Shown: positions 53,869 to 63,346, counted from the first letter of the stretch. The stretch: 64,000 bases of DNA from Chitinophagales bacterium (GCA_030832085.1 JAURJU010000027.1:56027-120026), one strand, 5' to 3'. Numbers and translations are program-made. Notes: generated by a model from the letters alone, not told the origin.

Positions 53869-55128
53869 TCATTTGATTTTAAAAGCAGTTTTCACCTTGG
53901 CAACGAAATCGAGCTTTTCCCAAGTGAAAAGTTCAACTTCCATTGTTTTTGTACCACCTCCGGGTTGATCAAAAGTCTTTTTTACGATTTCGTTCTTTCT
54001 GCCCATATGGCCATATGCAGCTGTTTCCTGGTAGATGGGATTTCTGAGCTTCAACCTTGTTTCAATGCCGTAAGGACGCATGTCAAACAGCGCTTCAACT
54101 TTTTTTGCTATTTGCCCATCTGTCAAATTCACTTTGGACGTTCCATAGGTGTCAATGAAGATTCCCATTGGCTTGGCTACACCAATGGCATAAGACACCT
54201 GCACCAGTATTTCATCAGCAACACCAGCTGCAACCATATTTTTTGCGATATGACGGGCTGCATAAGCTGCACTCCTGTCTACCTTTGATGGGTCTTTTCC
54301 GCTGAATGCACCACCACCGTGAGCGCCTTTGCCACCATAGGTGTCAACAATTATTTTTCTTCCGGTCAGCCCGGTATCACCATGAGGTCCTCCAATAACA
54401 AACTTGCCGGTTGGATTGATGTGATAGGTAATATTTTTAAAGAGTTTCTGGATATCTTTCTTGCACTTTGCCTTTACGCGTGGTATGACAATGTTGATGA
54501 CATCATTCTTGATGGTGTCCAACATTTTTTTATCGCTTTTTGAAAAATCATCATGCTGGGTTGAAACAACAATTGCATCGATTCTCAAAGGTTTGTCGTT
54601 GTCATCATATTCAATGGTAACCTGGCTTTTGGCATCAGGGCGCAAATAGGGCATTTTACTCTTTTTTTCCCTTCTGATTTCTGCCAATTCAATCAGAATC
54701 TTGTGTGCCAAATCCAAAGGCAAAGGCATCAGGTTTTCTGTCTCGTTGGTTGCATAACCGAACATCATCCCCTGGTCACCCGCACCCTGGTCTTCCTTCT
54801 TTTTTCTTTCTACTCCCCTGTTGATGTCTGCAGATTGTTCGTGTATTGCAGAAAGTATCCCACAAGAGTTCGCTTCAAACATGTATTCACTCTTGGTGTA
54901 TCCAATCTTGGAGATTACATCCCTGGCAATTTTTTGAACATCAAGCGTGCAGCTGGCCTTTACTTCTCCTGCAAGCACAACTTGCCCAGTAGTAACCAAG
55001 GTCTCACAGGCAACTTTTGCCATAGGGTCAAATGCAAGGAAATTATCGATCAGGGCGTCTGATATCTGATCTGCTACTTTGTCAGGGTGTCCTTCTGAAA
55101 CGCTCTCTGATGTGAACAGGTATGGCAT
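53869..55128 (-). CDS. metK: S-adenosylmethionine synthase
   Basis: 419 aa. Signatures: [17 protein letters not shown] (ATP/Mg), [12 protein letters not shown] (methionine loop) and [19 protein letters not shown]. An insertion relative to E. coli MetK (384 aa) lies around [20 protein letters not shown] and [13 protein letters not shown]. It makes SAM from methionine and ATP. Single-gene unit: -7 TATATTTG at 55148-55155 and own terminator. I see no SAM riboswitch in the 36-bp upstream gap. Confidence 0.97.
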   Translation of the reverse strand: MPYLFTSESVSEGHPDKVADQISDALIDNFLAFDPMAKVACETLVTTGQVVLAGEVKASCTLDVQKIARDVISKIGYTKSEYMFEANSCGILSAIHEQSADINRGVERKKKEDQGAGDQGMMFGYATNETENLMPLPLDLAHKILIELAEIRREKKSKMPYLRPDAKSQVTIEYDDNDKPLRIDAIVVSTQHDDFSKSDKKMLDTIKNDVINIVIPRVKAKCKKDIQKLFKNITYHINPTGKFVIGGPHGDTGLTGRKIIVDTYGGKGAHGGGAFSGKDPSKVDRSAAYAARHIAKNMVAAGVADEILVQVSYAIGVAKPMGIFIDTYGTSKVNLTDGQIAKKVEALFDMRPYGIETRLKLRNPIYQETAAYGHMGRKNEIVKKTFDQPGGGTKTMEVELFTWEKLDFVAKVKTAFKIK

Positions 55129-55147
55129 GATGTTGGTTTGGTTTGTA

Positions 55148-55155
55148 CAAATATA
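55148..55155 (-). promoter_or_regulatory. Putative -7 element of metK
   Basis: Minus-strand TATATTTG (exact consensus) 19 bp before the metK ATG; any -33 box would lie in the 3' end of the DUF4270 gene, where no TTG is found. Confidence 0.4.
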
Positions 55156-55164
55156 AAGTGAAAA

Positions 55165-56652
55165 TCAAAGTTTAGAATAAACTACCCTGAATTTCATTTT
55201 TTTCGTCGAATGGTTGCCTCCGCCCAATACTACATTTCCCCTTGAAAGGTTATTAAGGGCAAAAGTAATGTATAAGTCTTCGTAACGAATACTGTAAGGT
55301 GCTGACAACCGCAATTGGAAATTGGGATCGTTCCTTGTGATGATTCCCTGCAGATAACGGGTGAGGTTCATGTTATAGCTAGAAAGATATTGACCTGCGT
55401 TGTCGGATGAGTATTTTCTCATCCCACCAAAAAGGAGTGATTCAAATTTTCCATTTACAAAACCATCTGACAGAAAAGGAATAAATTTTTTGTTGGTCGA
55501 ATCAAAGATTTCAGTGTATAAATATTCAGGGGTTTGAAAGATGTTTTGACGCCGCCCGGGAGTTGTCGCTTCCTGCATGGAAAGTTGTGCGAGATGAACC
55601 ATTACATTTCCCTTCTTTTGTTTGAATTCATCCAATCCTGGAATTTTCAGCATCGAATAAGTTCCAGGAGCGGATTGGATGTAAAGAAGGCTGTCTCCCC
55701 TTGGCTTGGTTCCCAAGTGTTGCGATATCTCACTTCCGGTATAAGAATGTACAATTTGGTTTGCTGCAGCCCCGGGTATACCATTGTTAAAAATGAAATT
55801 TTTGAACGTTGTGTCAGAAACACCCGCTTTTTTATACCTGTAATAAAGTCTCAATTGTGTGGCGGTGTCACTCATTGCAAAACTCATCAAAGCATTGGCA
55901 TTGCTTCCGCTTGTTTGAGGCACCAAGGCAAATCCCTTGAGGAAGTCACGGTACAGTGAGTCAGATTTATAAGGACTGACACCAGTCGTGTCAAAAGAAA
56001 GCAAGGCGCGGGCGAAATTGTTGTTGAGTTTAATGCGCAGCTGGTTGTTGAGGCTTTGGCGGAACAAAAACAACGAATCGTTCAATACTGAGGGGGAAAA
56101 AGTTTTAGTCCCGATCAATTCACCGTATTGAACAGATTTGTTGGTGAAGTATGCAGAATCAGATTTCAATTTTTCGGTAACACGGTGAACATTGATGGTT
56201 TGAAGTGCATTGGAATCACCAAACGTGCTCGTCCATCTCAGGCAAAGTACTGCAGAATCGAGATAAAGGCTGTCCGCTACTGCTTCAAAATAAAAAGGGT
56301 AAGAAGCAGGCTTTAATTCGAAGAAAATTGATGCAGTGGTCTTGCCAAACTGGGGATCATTGGAAACATGACCAAGAATAAACTGTCCGGCATTTCCATT
56401 GATATCCCTACCCAACCTTGGCAACAAAGAATCCGGGGTAACATAAGTAGAAGCTACCACTTCAAACGTGGTATCGAAAGTTACGATGTTATCAATTGGC
56501 GGGAGAAGGTCAGCACCAATATCAGTGCCTTTTATCTTGGTACAATTGGAAAGGAATGCAATAAAAAAAAAGAGAACCAATACTTTCAACAAACTTCGAT
56601 ATCTCACTTGGTATAATTTACTTTTCCTGACGGATTTGTTATTTGTTTGCAA
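55165..56652 (-). CDS. DUF4270 lipoprotein
   Basis: 495 aa. After a basic N-terminus comes a hydrophobic stretch and lipobox SNC (Cys37) followed by TKIKGTDIGADLLPP. The mature part is beta-rich with repeated DS/LYLDSAVLCLRW-type strands, as in DUF4270, a Bacteroidota surface or periplasmic lipoprotein family of unknown role. The ATG at 56650-56652 overlaps the glycogen-synthase-like gene by 14 bp; a GTG at 56605-56607 would give a more usual lipoprotein signal length. It is coupled to that gene. Confidence 0.85.
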   Translation of the reverse strand: MQTNNKSVRKSKLYQVRYRSLLKVLVLFFFIAFLSNCTKIKGTDIGADLLPPIDNIVTFDTTFEVVASTYVTPDSLLPRLGRDINGNAGQFILGHVSNDPQFGKTTASIFFELKPASYPFYFEAVADSLYLDSAVLCLRWTSTFGDSNALQTINVHRVTEKLKSDSAYFTNKSVQYGELIGTKTFSPSVLNDSLFLFRQSLNNQLRIKLNNNFARALLSFDTTGVSPYKSDSLYRDFLKGFALVPQTSGSNANALMSFAMSDTATQLRLYYRYKKAGVSDTTFKNFIFNNGIPGAAANQIVHSYTGSEISQHLGTKPRGDSLLYIQSAPGTYSMLKIPGLDEFKQKKGNVMVHLAQLSMQEATTPGRRQNIFQTPEYLYTEIFDSTNKKFIPFLSDGFVNGKFESLLFGGMRKYSSDNAGQYLSSYNMNLTRYLQGIITRNDPNFQLRLSAPYSIRYEDLYITFALNNLSRGNVVLGGGNHSTKKMKFRVVYSKL

Positions 56653-57454
56653 GGTCGCTATACAATTGTAAATACTCTGTTAAATCAGAATCCTGGTTGT
56701 ATGGAATTACTTTCTTTCCCTTAACCTTTGTGAAGAGGTCAACAAGTTCCTTATCAACTTCCCCATCTCCAAATGAAATGGCATCAGCATAGGTGGCTGC
56801 GCCATTGAAGATGGCAGTATTGTTCAATTTGCCGAATGGTTCCATGTCTTTTTCCTTGACTCCGGCATTGATCATGCTCAGTTTGAGAAAATCTTTTCCC
56901 AGCTTTTCGTTGAAGGTATTTTGTCCGATTGTAAAAAGCACCTTGCTGTTGCTGAAAACAGGCTCCTTCTTATAGGCAGTTTTCAAAAAAAGCGGAATCA
57001 ATCCTGTCATCCATCCGCTGCAATGGATGATGTCTGGAGGCCATCCGAATTTTTTAACGGTCTCCAAAGCTCCTTTACAAAAGAAAATTGACCTTATTCC
57101 ATTGTCATCGTACCATGTGTCATTTTCATCCTGAAAAACATACTTTCTTTTGAACATGTCTTCGTTATCAAGAAAATACACCTGAAGCCTTGCATTTGGT
57201 AGGGATGCTACCTTGATTTGGAGCGGATAATCATCATTCTCAATGGAAATGTTGATTCCTGAAAGCCTGACAACTTCGTGAAGACGGTGCCTTCTTTCAT
57301 TGATGGTTCCAAATCTTGGCATGATGCACCTGACTTCATAACCCGTTTCATTTGCCTTGATTGCAAGCTTGTTTACAATCTCTGAGAACTCAGTGAGCTC
57401 CAGATAAGGCGACATTTCGTTGGCTATAAAGAGAATTCTTTTTTTGCTTACCAT
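56639..57454 (-). CDS. Glycogen/starch synthase-like protein, N-terminal (GT5) domain only
   Basis: 271 aa. RILFIANEMSPYLELTEFSEIVNKLA is the start of the GT5 N-terminal domain, although the usual KTGGLAD ADP-glucose loop is replaced (TEFSEIV), and DIIHCSGWMTGLIPLFL corresponds to HxHDWxTAL. The C-terminal GT-B half that binds the nucleotide sugar is absent (full GlgA about 480 aa), with no frameshifted remainder downstream. Such short versions are widespread in Bacteroidota and may not synthesise glycogen. It overlaps the DUF4270 gene; a -7 (TATTTTTG) is at 57489-57496. Confidence 0.85.
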   Translation of the reverse strand: MVSKKRILFIANEMSPYLELTEFSEIVNKLAIKANETGYEVRCIMPRFGTINERRHRLHEVVRLSGINISIENDDYPLQIKVASLPNARLQVYFLDNEDMFKRKYVFQDENDTWYDDNGIRSIFFCKGALETVKKFGWPPDIIHCSGWMTGLIPLFLKTAYKKEPVFSNSKVLFTIGQNTFNEKLGKDFLKLSMINAGVKEKDMEPFGKLNNTAIFNGAATYADAISFGDGEVDKELVDLFTKVKGKKVIPYNQDSDLTEYLQLYSDLANK

Positions 57455-57593
57455 TTGTTTGGATTAATGAGGCGGACGAAATCGGATGCAAAAATAAGAA
57501 ATTTTATCGGATTTGCCCTCGAAGGGGCTTACCGGACTGATTTTGAGCAGTTTTGGAATAAATATTTACCATTTCACCAACTGAGTATTTGGT

Positions 57594-57601
57594 TAACTTT
57601 G
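57594..57601 (+). promoter_or_regulatory. Putative -7 element of the flippase-like gene
   Basis: TAACTTTG, exact consensus, 24 bp before the ATG at 57626; supports the short start over an in-frame ATG at 57455. No -33 TTG at proper spacing. Confidence 0.45.
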
Positions 57602-57625
57602 CCTGTAGAAACACGCTCACAGATC

Positions 57626-58633
57626 ATGAAAAGAACCAAAACGGTTTTGCAATTCATCATTTTCCTTTCACTGGGTGTTTTTTTGATATGGTTTTCAACG
57701 AGGTCCTTTACAGAAAATGAGATAAATAGAGTTAAACAATTGGTATTCAATGCAAAATTGGGTATCGTAGTTCCTTGCATCTTAATCTTGTTGATGAGCC
57801 ATTATTTCAGGGCAATCCGATGGAAAATGATGATCAAGCCGCTGGGTAAACACCCAAGCACCCTGAATGTTTTTTTTGCTGTTCTCACAGGATTCTTTTT
57901 TAACCTGCTCTTTCCCAGGCTTGGCGAAGTGATGAAATGCTCTTTGTTGGGGAAGTATGAAAAAATTCCGGTGGACAGGCTAATTGGCACGATGGTGGCA
58001 GAACGTGTCATCGACCTGCTTTGCCTTATAGTGGTAATTTTGCTTACAATATCGTCACAAATGGGTCTGGTAGGTGAATATGCAAGGGAGCTATCATTAC
58101 AAGTCATTTCCAAAATAAAGGCATCGCCTGCCACAATCTTCTATGTGGTGATTTTGATAATGGGATTGACTATACTTGTATATTGGCTGTATAAAAAAGC
58201 AGGTGATACAGCTTTGGGGGTTAAAATCAAGGAAATGGTGAAAGGAGTGATAGAAGGACTGGTCAGCATCAAAAAGGTTGAACGGCCATTTTTGTTTGTT
58301 TTTTATACACTGGCCATTTGGTTTCTCTATTTGTCCAGCATCAGGGTTGGGTTTTATGCACTGGAAGACCTTGTTCAATTGGGATGGGTCCCCTCGCTTA
58401 CAGTACTTACCTTCGGCAGCTTTGCCATGATCGCAACCCAAGGCGGGATCGGGGCCTATCAATTTGCCGTTCAAAAGACCTTGGCTTTGTATGGAATCAA
58501 TGAGGTCTCTGGTCTGGCATTCGGCTGGTTGCTTTGGTCTGTACAAACGGTGATGCTATTTTTAGTGGGTCCAGCTTCACTCCTGTTGCTTTTCATAAAG
58601 AATAAACCTTCTAAAACCATATCTTCAAATTAA
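57626..58633 (+). CDS. Lysylphosphatidylglycerol synthase TM-region (flippase-like) protein
   Basis: 335 aa from the ATG at 57626 (MKRTKTVLQFIIF). About eight spans; the family motifs FPRLGEVMKCSLL and GTMVAERVIDLL near residues 93-135 are present, and ATQGGIGAYQFAVQKTL occurs near the C-terminus. This is the membrane half of MprF-like proteins (UPF0104), lacking the aminoacyl transferase domain. A lipid or lipid-linked sugar translocase role is inferred. Followed after 19 bp by the S8 protease gene. Confidence 0.88.
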   Translation: MKRTKTVLQFIIFLSLGVFLIWFSTRSFTENEINRVKQLVFNAKLGIVVPCILILLMSHYFRAIRWKMMIKPLGKHPSTLNVFFAVLTGFFFNLLFPRLGEVMKCSLLGKYEKIPVDRLIGTMVAERVIDLLCLIVVILLTISSQMGLVGEYARELSLQVISKIKASPATIFYVVILIMGLTILVYWLYKKAGDTALGVKIKEMVKGVIEGLVSIKKVERPFLFVFYTLAIWFLYLSSIRVGFYALEDLVQLGWVPSLTVLTFGSFAMIATQGGIGAYQFAVQKTLALYGINEVSGLAFGWLLWSVQTVMLFLVGPASLLLLFIKNKPSKTISSN

Positions 58634-58652
58634 TTATTCAGCATTGAACATC

Positions 58653-60383
58653 ATGAAACAAAAAATACCATTTTTCTGCATTTTGACAGGCATATTCCTT
58701 GCATCTACCCTGTCTGCACAAACCAGCATTGACAAGGCCGACCCATATGCGCATGGCTGGCACTTGGATGATTTTTCAACTTCTGGTCGCTATGGCATTT
58801 CGCTGGAAAAGACCTACACAGCATTGTTGAAAGACAGGTTACCGAAGAAAAAAGTCGTGGTTGCTGTGATTGACTCTGGAATTGATACAGCACATGAAGA
58901 CCTGAAACCCGTTTTATGGACAAACCGAAAGGAGGTCCCAGGAAATGGAATTGATGATGATAAAAACGGATATGTTGATGATGTGCACGGCTGGAATTTC
59001 ATTGGTGGTAAAGATGGCTCAAATGTTGGAAAAGACAGCTATGAGGGTGTCAGGGTTTACTATAAATTCAAAGCCGAATTTGGCAATGCCGGAATCAATG
59101 AATCCAACCTCACTGGGGAAAAGAAATTACAGTATCGTCTTTACATAAAAGCAAAAAATCAGATTGAAGCGCAGGCCAAGGAAGCAGCAATGTATGTGAT
59201 GATATTGAAGGACCTGGTAACCAAGTTACCCCCTGCGGACAGTGTCATTGCATTGGCAATGGGAAAGCGACAATATACCGGGGATGAACTGCAAGACTTT
59301 ACATCCACTGATGCAACCATTGCTAAGGCTAAGTCTTCAATGTTGGGATTTTTTCAACAGACAAGGCAAATGAGCAACACCAATACTGCCTTGATCGCTG
59401 ACCTGATTCAGTTTTACGAAGGTGAAAAATCAAAAGTTGAAGCCGTAGACAAAGAACCGGTTCGTTTCAGAGAAATCGTGGTCAAAGACAACTACAATGA
59501 TATCAATGATCGCTTTTATGGCAACAACGACCTGATGGGAACAGATGCTTCACATGGCACCCATGTGGCGGGCATTATTGCGGCTTTGAGACAAAACAAC
59601 TTAGGAATCAATGGTGTGGCAAACAATGTGGAGATCATGACCCTCAGGGCGGTCCCAGACGGAGATGAACATGACAAAGACATAGCAAATGCCATCCGAT
59701 ATGCAGTTGACAATGGTGCCTGGGTCATCAACATGAGCTTTGGAAAAAGTTTTTCTCCAGAAAAAAAATGGGTTGATGCAGCGGTAAAATATGCCGAGGA
59801 CAAGGGTGTTTTGCTTGTTCATGCTGCAGGGAATGACGCCAAAAACATTGACGTAGAAGACAACTTTCCATCTTGTAACCTCAATGAAGACACCCTAAAG
59901 GTTTTTACCAATTGGATCAACGTTGGAGCAAGTGGAGCCACCGAAAATGACCTCGCTGCCCCATTTTCCAATTTCGGAAGAAGGGAAGTCAATGTATTTG
60001 CGCCTGGTGTGAAAATTTATTCTTGCCTGCCAGGAGGAAATGCGTATGGTGAAAAGGATGGAACAAGCATGGCTTCCCCAGTCGTTGCCGGTTTGGCCGC
60101 CCTTATACTATCCTATTATCCTGAGCTTTCCCCGCAACAGGTGAAATCGGTCATTGAAAAATCCGCTTACAGGCCCGTATCCATCAGTTTTACAAAACCA
60201 GGTACTGAGGATGAAAAAACAAGTCTCGACAAAATTTCTGCAACTGGGGGTATCATCAGTGCCTATGAGGCCATGAAAATGGCAAATGAACTGAAGGGTG
60301 AGCGTAAAATCGCTGGTAATTATTTCGATAAGAATGCGCCTGTAAAAAGCGAACAAAAAAAACAAGGTAAAACGAAGCATTAG
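58653..60383 (+). CDS. Exported S8 (subtilisin-like) serine protease with long insert
   Basis: 576 aa from the ATG at 58653; an upstream TTG is possible. Signal peptide MKQKIPFFCILTGIFLASTLSAQ. Catalytic triad Asp74 (VAVIDSGID), His301 (DASHGTHVAG) and Ser472 (DGTSMASPVVAG), oxyanion Asn394 (HAAGNDAKN). Asp and His are 227 residues apart, against about 32 in subtilisin: the insert (about 125-290) is helical and rich in Lys/Glu/Ala (IKAKNQIEAQAKEAA). No propeptide inhibitor domain is obvious. Second gene of the flippase, S8, DinB run. Confidence 0.93.
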   Translation: MKQKIPFFCILTGIFLASTLSAQTSIDKADPYAHGWHLDDFSTSGRYGISLEKTYTALLKDRLPKKKVVVAVIDSGIDTAHEDLKPVLWTNRKEVPGNGIDDDKNGYVDDVHGWNFIGGKDGSNVGKDSYEGVRVYYKFKAEFGNAGINESNLTGEKKLQYRLYIKAKNQIEAQAKEAAMYVMILKDLVTKLPPADSVIALAMGKRQYTGDELQDFTSTDATIAKAKSSMLGFFQQTRQMSNTNTALIADLIQFYEGEKSKVEAVDKEPVRFREIVVKDNYNDINDRFYGNNDLMGTDASHGTHVAGIIAALRQNNLGINGVANNVEIMTLRAVPDGDEHDKDIANAIRYAVDNGAWVINMSFGKSFSPEKKWVDAAVKYAEDKGVLLVHAAGNDAKNIDVEDNFPSCNLNEDTLKVFTNWINVGASGATENDLAAPFSNFGRREVNVFAPGVKIYSCLPGGNAYGEKDGTSMASPVVAGLAALILSYYPELSPQQVKSVIEKSAYRPVSISFTKPGTEDEKTSLDKISATGGIISAYEAMKMANELKGERKIAGNYFDKNAPVKSEQKKQGKTKH

Positions 60384-60387
60384 ACAG

Positions 60388-60909
60388 ATGGAAACTGCCA
60401 AATCTGCAATAAGACATCCTGTTTTTTTCAACCGCTATGTAGAACAGGTTGGACCGGGCGATATCTGTAATTTGCTGGCGGAATCAATTCAGCAACTTGA
60501 ACATGACCTGAAGATCATCGGTCAAACAGACTGCTCATTTGCTTATGCACCGGAGAAATGGAGCATAAGCACACTGGTCAGACACTGCATTGACACAGAA
60601 ATGATTTTTGCCTTTAGGGCACTTTCCATAGCAAGAAAAGATCCCAATCCTATCCGAAGTTTTGCGGAAAACCAATACGCCCTGGAGGCAGAAAAAGAAT
60701 ATGGGTTCCATTTGCTTTCACAGGAGTTCCTGCACATCAGAAGAGCCACTGCATTGCTTTTTCAAGGATTCGACAAGGAATGGATGACTCGAACAGGTCA
60801 AATGGAAAATGGAGAACTGATCAGTGTACACTCACTGGGGTATATTGTAGTTGGTCATTGGCTTCACCACAGAAAGATTCTCGCTACACGCTACGGCATA
60901 AAATTTTGA
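60388..60909 (+). CDS. DinB-family protein
   Basis: 173 aa four-helix-bundle protein. Candidate metal ligands are His66 (LVRHCIDTE), His157 and His161 (VGHWLHHRKIL), the DinB/YfiT triad pattern; KWSISTLVRH is a typical helix-2 motif. Family members include thiol-dependent transferases that use bacillithiol or mycothiol, in keeping with the bacilliredoxin gene at 30.4 kb. Starts 4 bp after the S8 gene stop. Confidence 0.88.
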   Translation: METAKSAIRHPVFFNRYVEQVGPGDICNLLAESIQQLEHDLKIIGQTDCSFAYAPEKWSISTLVRHCIDTEMIFAFRALSIARKDPNPIRSFAENQYALEAEKEYGFHLLSQEFLHIRRATALLFQGFDKEWMTRTGQMENGELISVHSLGYIVVGHWLHHRKILATRYGIKF

Positions 60910-60986
60910 ATGCAAATGGAAGTATTGCGTTCAAAAGCCAGCAGACCATAGAAGGGTTTGAATTTGATGGCAGTTGATGTCACTGC

Positions 60987-63110
60987 TTAAGAAGCCCTTA
61001 CCAACACAAGCTGCCTTATCATGTCTGAAATGATATTGCATGCTTCGCTGATATAAATATCCTTCGATAGGTTACTGACCCACTGCTTTCTTCTTTCCAG
61101 TTTATCATTGTCTGAAGAAAGTTTTTTCGCATCCATTTCCAGAATACTGACCTCAAGTTTTTTGGTATTTTTATTGGATTCATCAATTTTTTTGAATGAA
61201 TCCCTTAGGCTTTTTTGGCTTTCTCGGTATTTGTTGAGCTGAAGGGAATAAACACGTTCATTGTTTTTTTCCATCAGGACGCTGGATTCCTTTATTGCAT
61301 TGAAAGTGGGATTCGCTGCGACCCTTGTCTGGCTTGATTGCCTGACATATTCAATGTCATAACCTGGAACTATTTTTGTGTAAAAGGCCCTGGGTATCTC
61401 ATCCCAAGGCAGAGCGTCAGGATTGTCCTTTTCCCTGTATTTCAAGGTTTCATATTGGTCAGGAAGAATGATGTTTGGAGTAACCCCCTTTAATTGTGTT
61501 GAGCCCCCATTGATTCGGTAAAACTTTTGAAGGGTGAGTTTGATGGTTCCAATTTCAGCGGTCTCTTTGTTAAAAATGCTGTTGTTGGGCTCAAGGCCGA
61601 TGTTCCGCTGCACTGTTCCTTTTCCATATGTTGAAGTGCTGCCGATTACAATACCTCGACCATAGTCCTGGATGGCAGCAGCAAATATTTCAGATGCAGA
61701 TGCCGAAAATTCATTGACCATCACTGTCAAAGGACCATCATATAAAACAGACCGGTCGCGGTCACGCAATACCTGAGGATTGCCTTCGCGGTCTTTTACC
61801 TGAACAATTGGCCCTTCCGGAATAAAGAATCCTACCATTTGCACCACATCGTAAAGGGATCCCCCCCCGTTGTTGCGAAGGTCCATGATGATGCCATCAA
61901 CAGCCTGTTCCTTAAGTTTCAAAATTTCTTTTGCAACATCCTGAGAGCATTTTGGCCCATTGGGTCTTTCCCAATCGGCATAAAATTCAGGCAGAAAAAT
62001 ATAACCGATTTTCTTGCCCCCTTCGTTGATCACTGCACTTCTTGCATAGGTTTCGTCCAATACCACCTCATCCCTGATCATTGAAACTACTTTTAAAGAT
62101 CCATCGGCTTTTTTGATGGTAAGCCTGACCTCAGTTCCTTTTTTACCACGAATCAGTTTAACAGCCTCCTCTGTTTCAAATCCAGTCAGGTCCGTAGGCT
62201 CATCTGATCCCTGTCCAACCTTTAGTACCTGATCGCCAACAGTCAGTTGTTGAGATTTCCATGCAGGCAAACCTGCCACTATGGTTGCAATGCGGATGGC
62301 ACCCCCTTCATCATTGCGCAGCGAAGCTCCAATACCATAAAACCTTCCACTCATGGCTTCATCAAATGATCGCTTTTCAATGGGAGGGAAAAAGGTGGTA
62401 TGTGGATCCATGTAATTTGTGATCACGTTCACCAGCATGTCAAACCTTTCATCCGGCTTGGTCTTGGTCAACATTCTTTCAAAATTCCTTGAAATGATCA
62501 ACTTAACCTTGGCTCTGGCATCCGCTTCCAATGATGCATCAGACTTGTATGCACTGTCACCAGGTTTCATTGTGTTGCGCTGGTCCATTAAATCTGATAA
62601 ACGCTCCAGCGTCATAAACTTCAATCTTTTTCTCCAAGCCTCCTTCCGGGCTGCTTCAGTCTTGGGGTAATCCAATTTTTCAGGCTCAAGGACAATTGAC
62701 TCATCCACTGAAAACTGGAATGCTGTTTGAAGCAGTGCGGGGTAAATGGCTGCCAGTTCTTTGGCGCGTTTCAAATAAATGGCGTCAACCGCATGGAAAA
62801 AGGCAATCGGTGCTCCATGAAGCTCATCATCAATGGTTGTCTCGTATTTTTTCAACTCCCTGAGGTCACTGTAAAGAAAAATGTTCTTGTCGGGGTCAAG
62901 TGCATCGAGGTATTTCTTGTGGATGTTTTGGGAGAATGCATCATCAATTTTCTTTGGACTGTAATGGGCTGCCTCCAGCATATCTGTCACCTGTTGAAAA
63001 ATCAATTGGTATTTGTCGGGAGGATTGCCAATTCCTGAAGAATTGAAAGCAATCAGGAGTCCGGTTACAACAAACACAATTACAACGGGTATGGATTTTT
63101 TACTGAACAT
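60987..63110 (-). CDS. prc: Carboxy-terminal processing (tail-specific) protease, S41A
   Basis: 707 aa from the ATG at 63108-63110 (MFSKKSIPVV...), preferred because a -7 element lies at 63138-63145, after the alternative ATG at 63155. One N-terminal membrane span (about 6-24), an N-terminal helical domain, a PDZ domain (about 255-345), and the S41 core with Ser471 (EFSASASEIFAAA) and Lys497 (TYGKGTVQ) as the Ser-Lys dyad; LRNNGGGSLYDVV is the substrate groove. It degrades periplasmic proteins from the C-terminus. A run of eight C at 61861 encodes the GGG but the frame is intact. Confidence 0.94.
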   Translation of the reverse strand: MFSKKSIPVVIVFVVTGLLIAFNSSGIGNPPDKYQLIFQQVTDMLEAAHYSPKKIDDAFSQNIHKKYLDALDPDKNIFLYSDLRELKKYETTIDDELHGAPIAFFHAVDAIYLKRAKELAAIYPALLQTAFQFSVDESIVLEPEKLDYPKTEAARKEAWRKRLKFMTLERLSDLMDQRNTMKPGDSAYKSDASLEADARAKVKLIISRNFERMLTKTKPDERFDMLVNVITNYMDPHTTFFPPIEKRSFDEAMSGRFYGIGASLRNDEGGAIRIATIVAGLPAWKSQQLTVGDQVLKVGQGSDEPTDLTGFETEEAVKLIRGKKGTEVRLTIKKADGSLKVVSMIRDEVVLDETYARSAVINEGGKKIGYIFLPEFYADWERPNGPKCSQDVAKEILKLKEQAVDGIIMDLRNNGGGSLYDVVQMVGFFIPEGPIVQVKDREGNPQVLRDRDRSVLYDGPLTVMVNEFSASASEIFAAAIQDYGRGIVIGSTSTYGKGTVQRNIGLEPNNSIFNKETAEIGTIKLTLQKFYRINGGSTQLKGVTPNIILPDQYETLKYREKDNPDALPWDEIPRAFYTKIVPGYDIEYVRQSSQTRVAANPTFNAIKESSVLMEKNNERVYSLQLNKYRESQKSLRDSFKKIDESNKNTKKLEVSILEMDAKKLSSDNDKLERRKQWVSNLSKDIYISEACNIISDMIRQLVLVRAS

Positions 63111-63137
63111 AAATTGTAAAAATTTGGATGACATTCC

Positions 63138-63145
63138 CAAAATTA
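63138..63145 (-). promoter_or_regulatory. Putative -7 element of prc
   Basis: Minus-strand TAATTTTG, exact consensus, 27 bp before the chosen start at 63110; no TTG at -33. Confidence 0.35.
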
Positions 63146-63225
63146 AACCTTTCAAAGGCCATAATGAAGATTTTATGATGAGTGGTGCCTAAAAGATATG
63201 TTAAGAAAAACAACAGGCCCTCCGA

Positions 63226-63262
63226 AAAAAGAAAGGGTATTCTGCCTTTCGGAGAATACCCT
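63226..63262 (-). terminator. Terminator of tRNA-His
   Basis: Perfect 11-bp stem (63233-63243 with 63253-63263), 9-base loop, followed on the minus strand by TTTCTTTTTT. It begins 9 bp after the tRNA 3' end. Confidence 0.9.
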
Positions 63263-63271
63263 TGTTTGGAG

Positions 63272-63346
63272 GGAGGATGATGGGTCTCGAACCCACGACC
63301 TTCTGAACCACAATCAGACGCTCTAACCAACTGAGCTACAACCTCC
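63272..63346 (-). tRNA. tRNA-His (GTG anticodon)
   Basis: 75-nt cloverleaf on the minus strand. Anticodon stem TCTGA/TCAGA with loop TTGTGGT gives GTG (codons CAC/CAU). The extra G(-1) at 63346 pairs with C73 at 63272, the identity element of tRNA-His. One U5-U68 mismatch is seen in the acceptor stem. T-arm GTGGG-TTCGAGA-CCCAT. CCA is not encoded. Confidence 0.95.

Noticed and set aside
55129..55164. SAM riboswitch upstream of metK
   Set aside because: Only 36 bp lie between metK and the upstream gene, which is too short, and no conserved core is seen.
61861..61868. Run of eight C in prc suggesting phase variation or a frameshift
   Set aside because: The run encodes the conserved NNGGGS motif and the frame is open on both sides; slippage is possible but nothing shows it.
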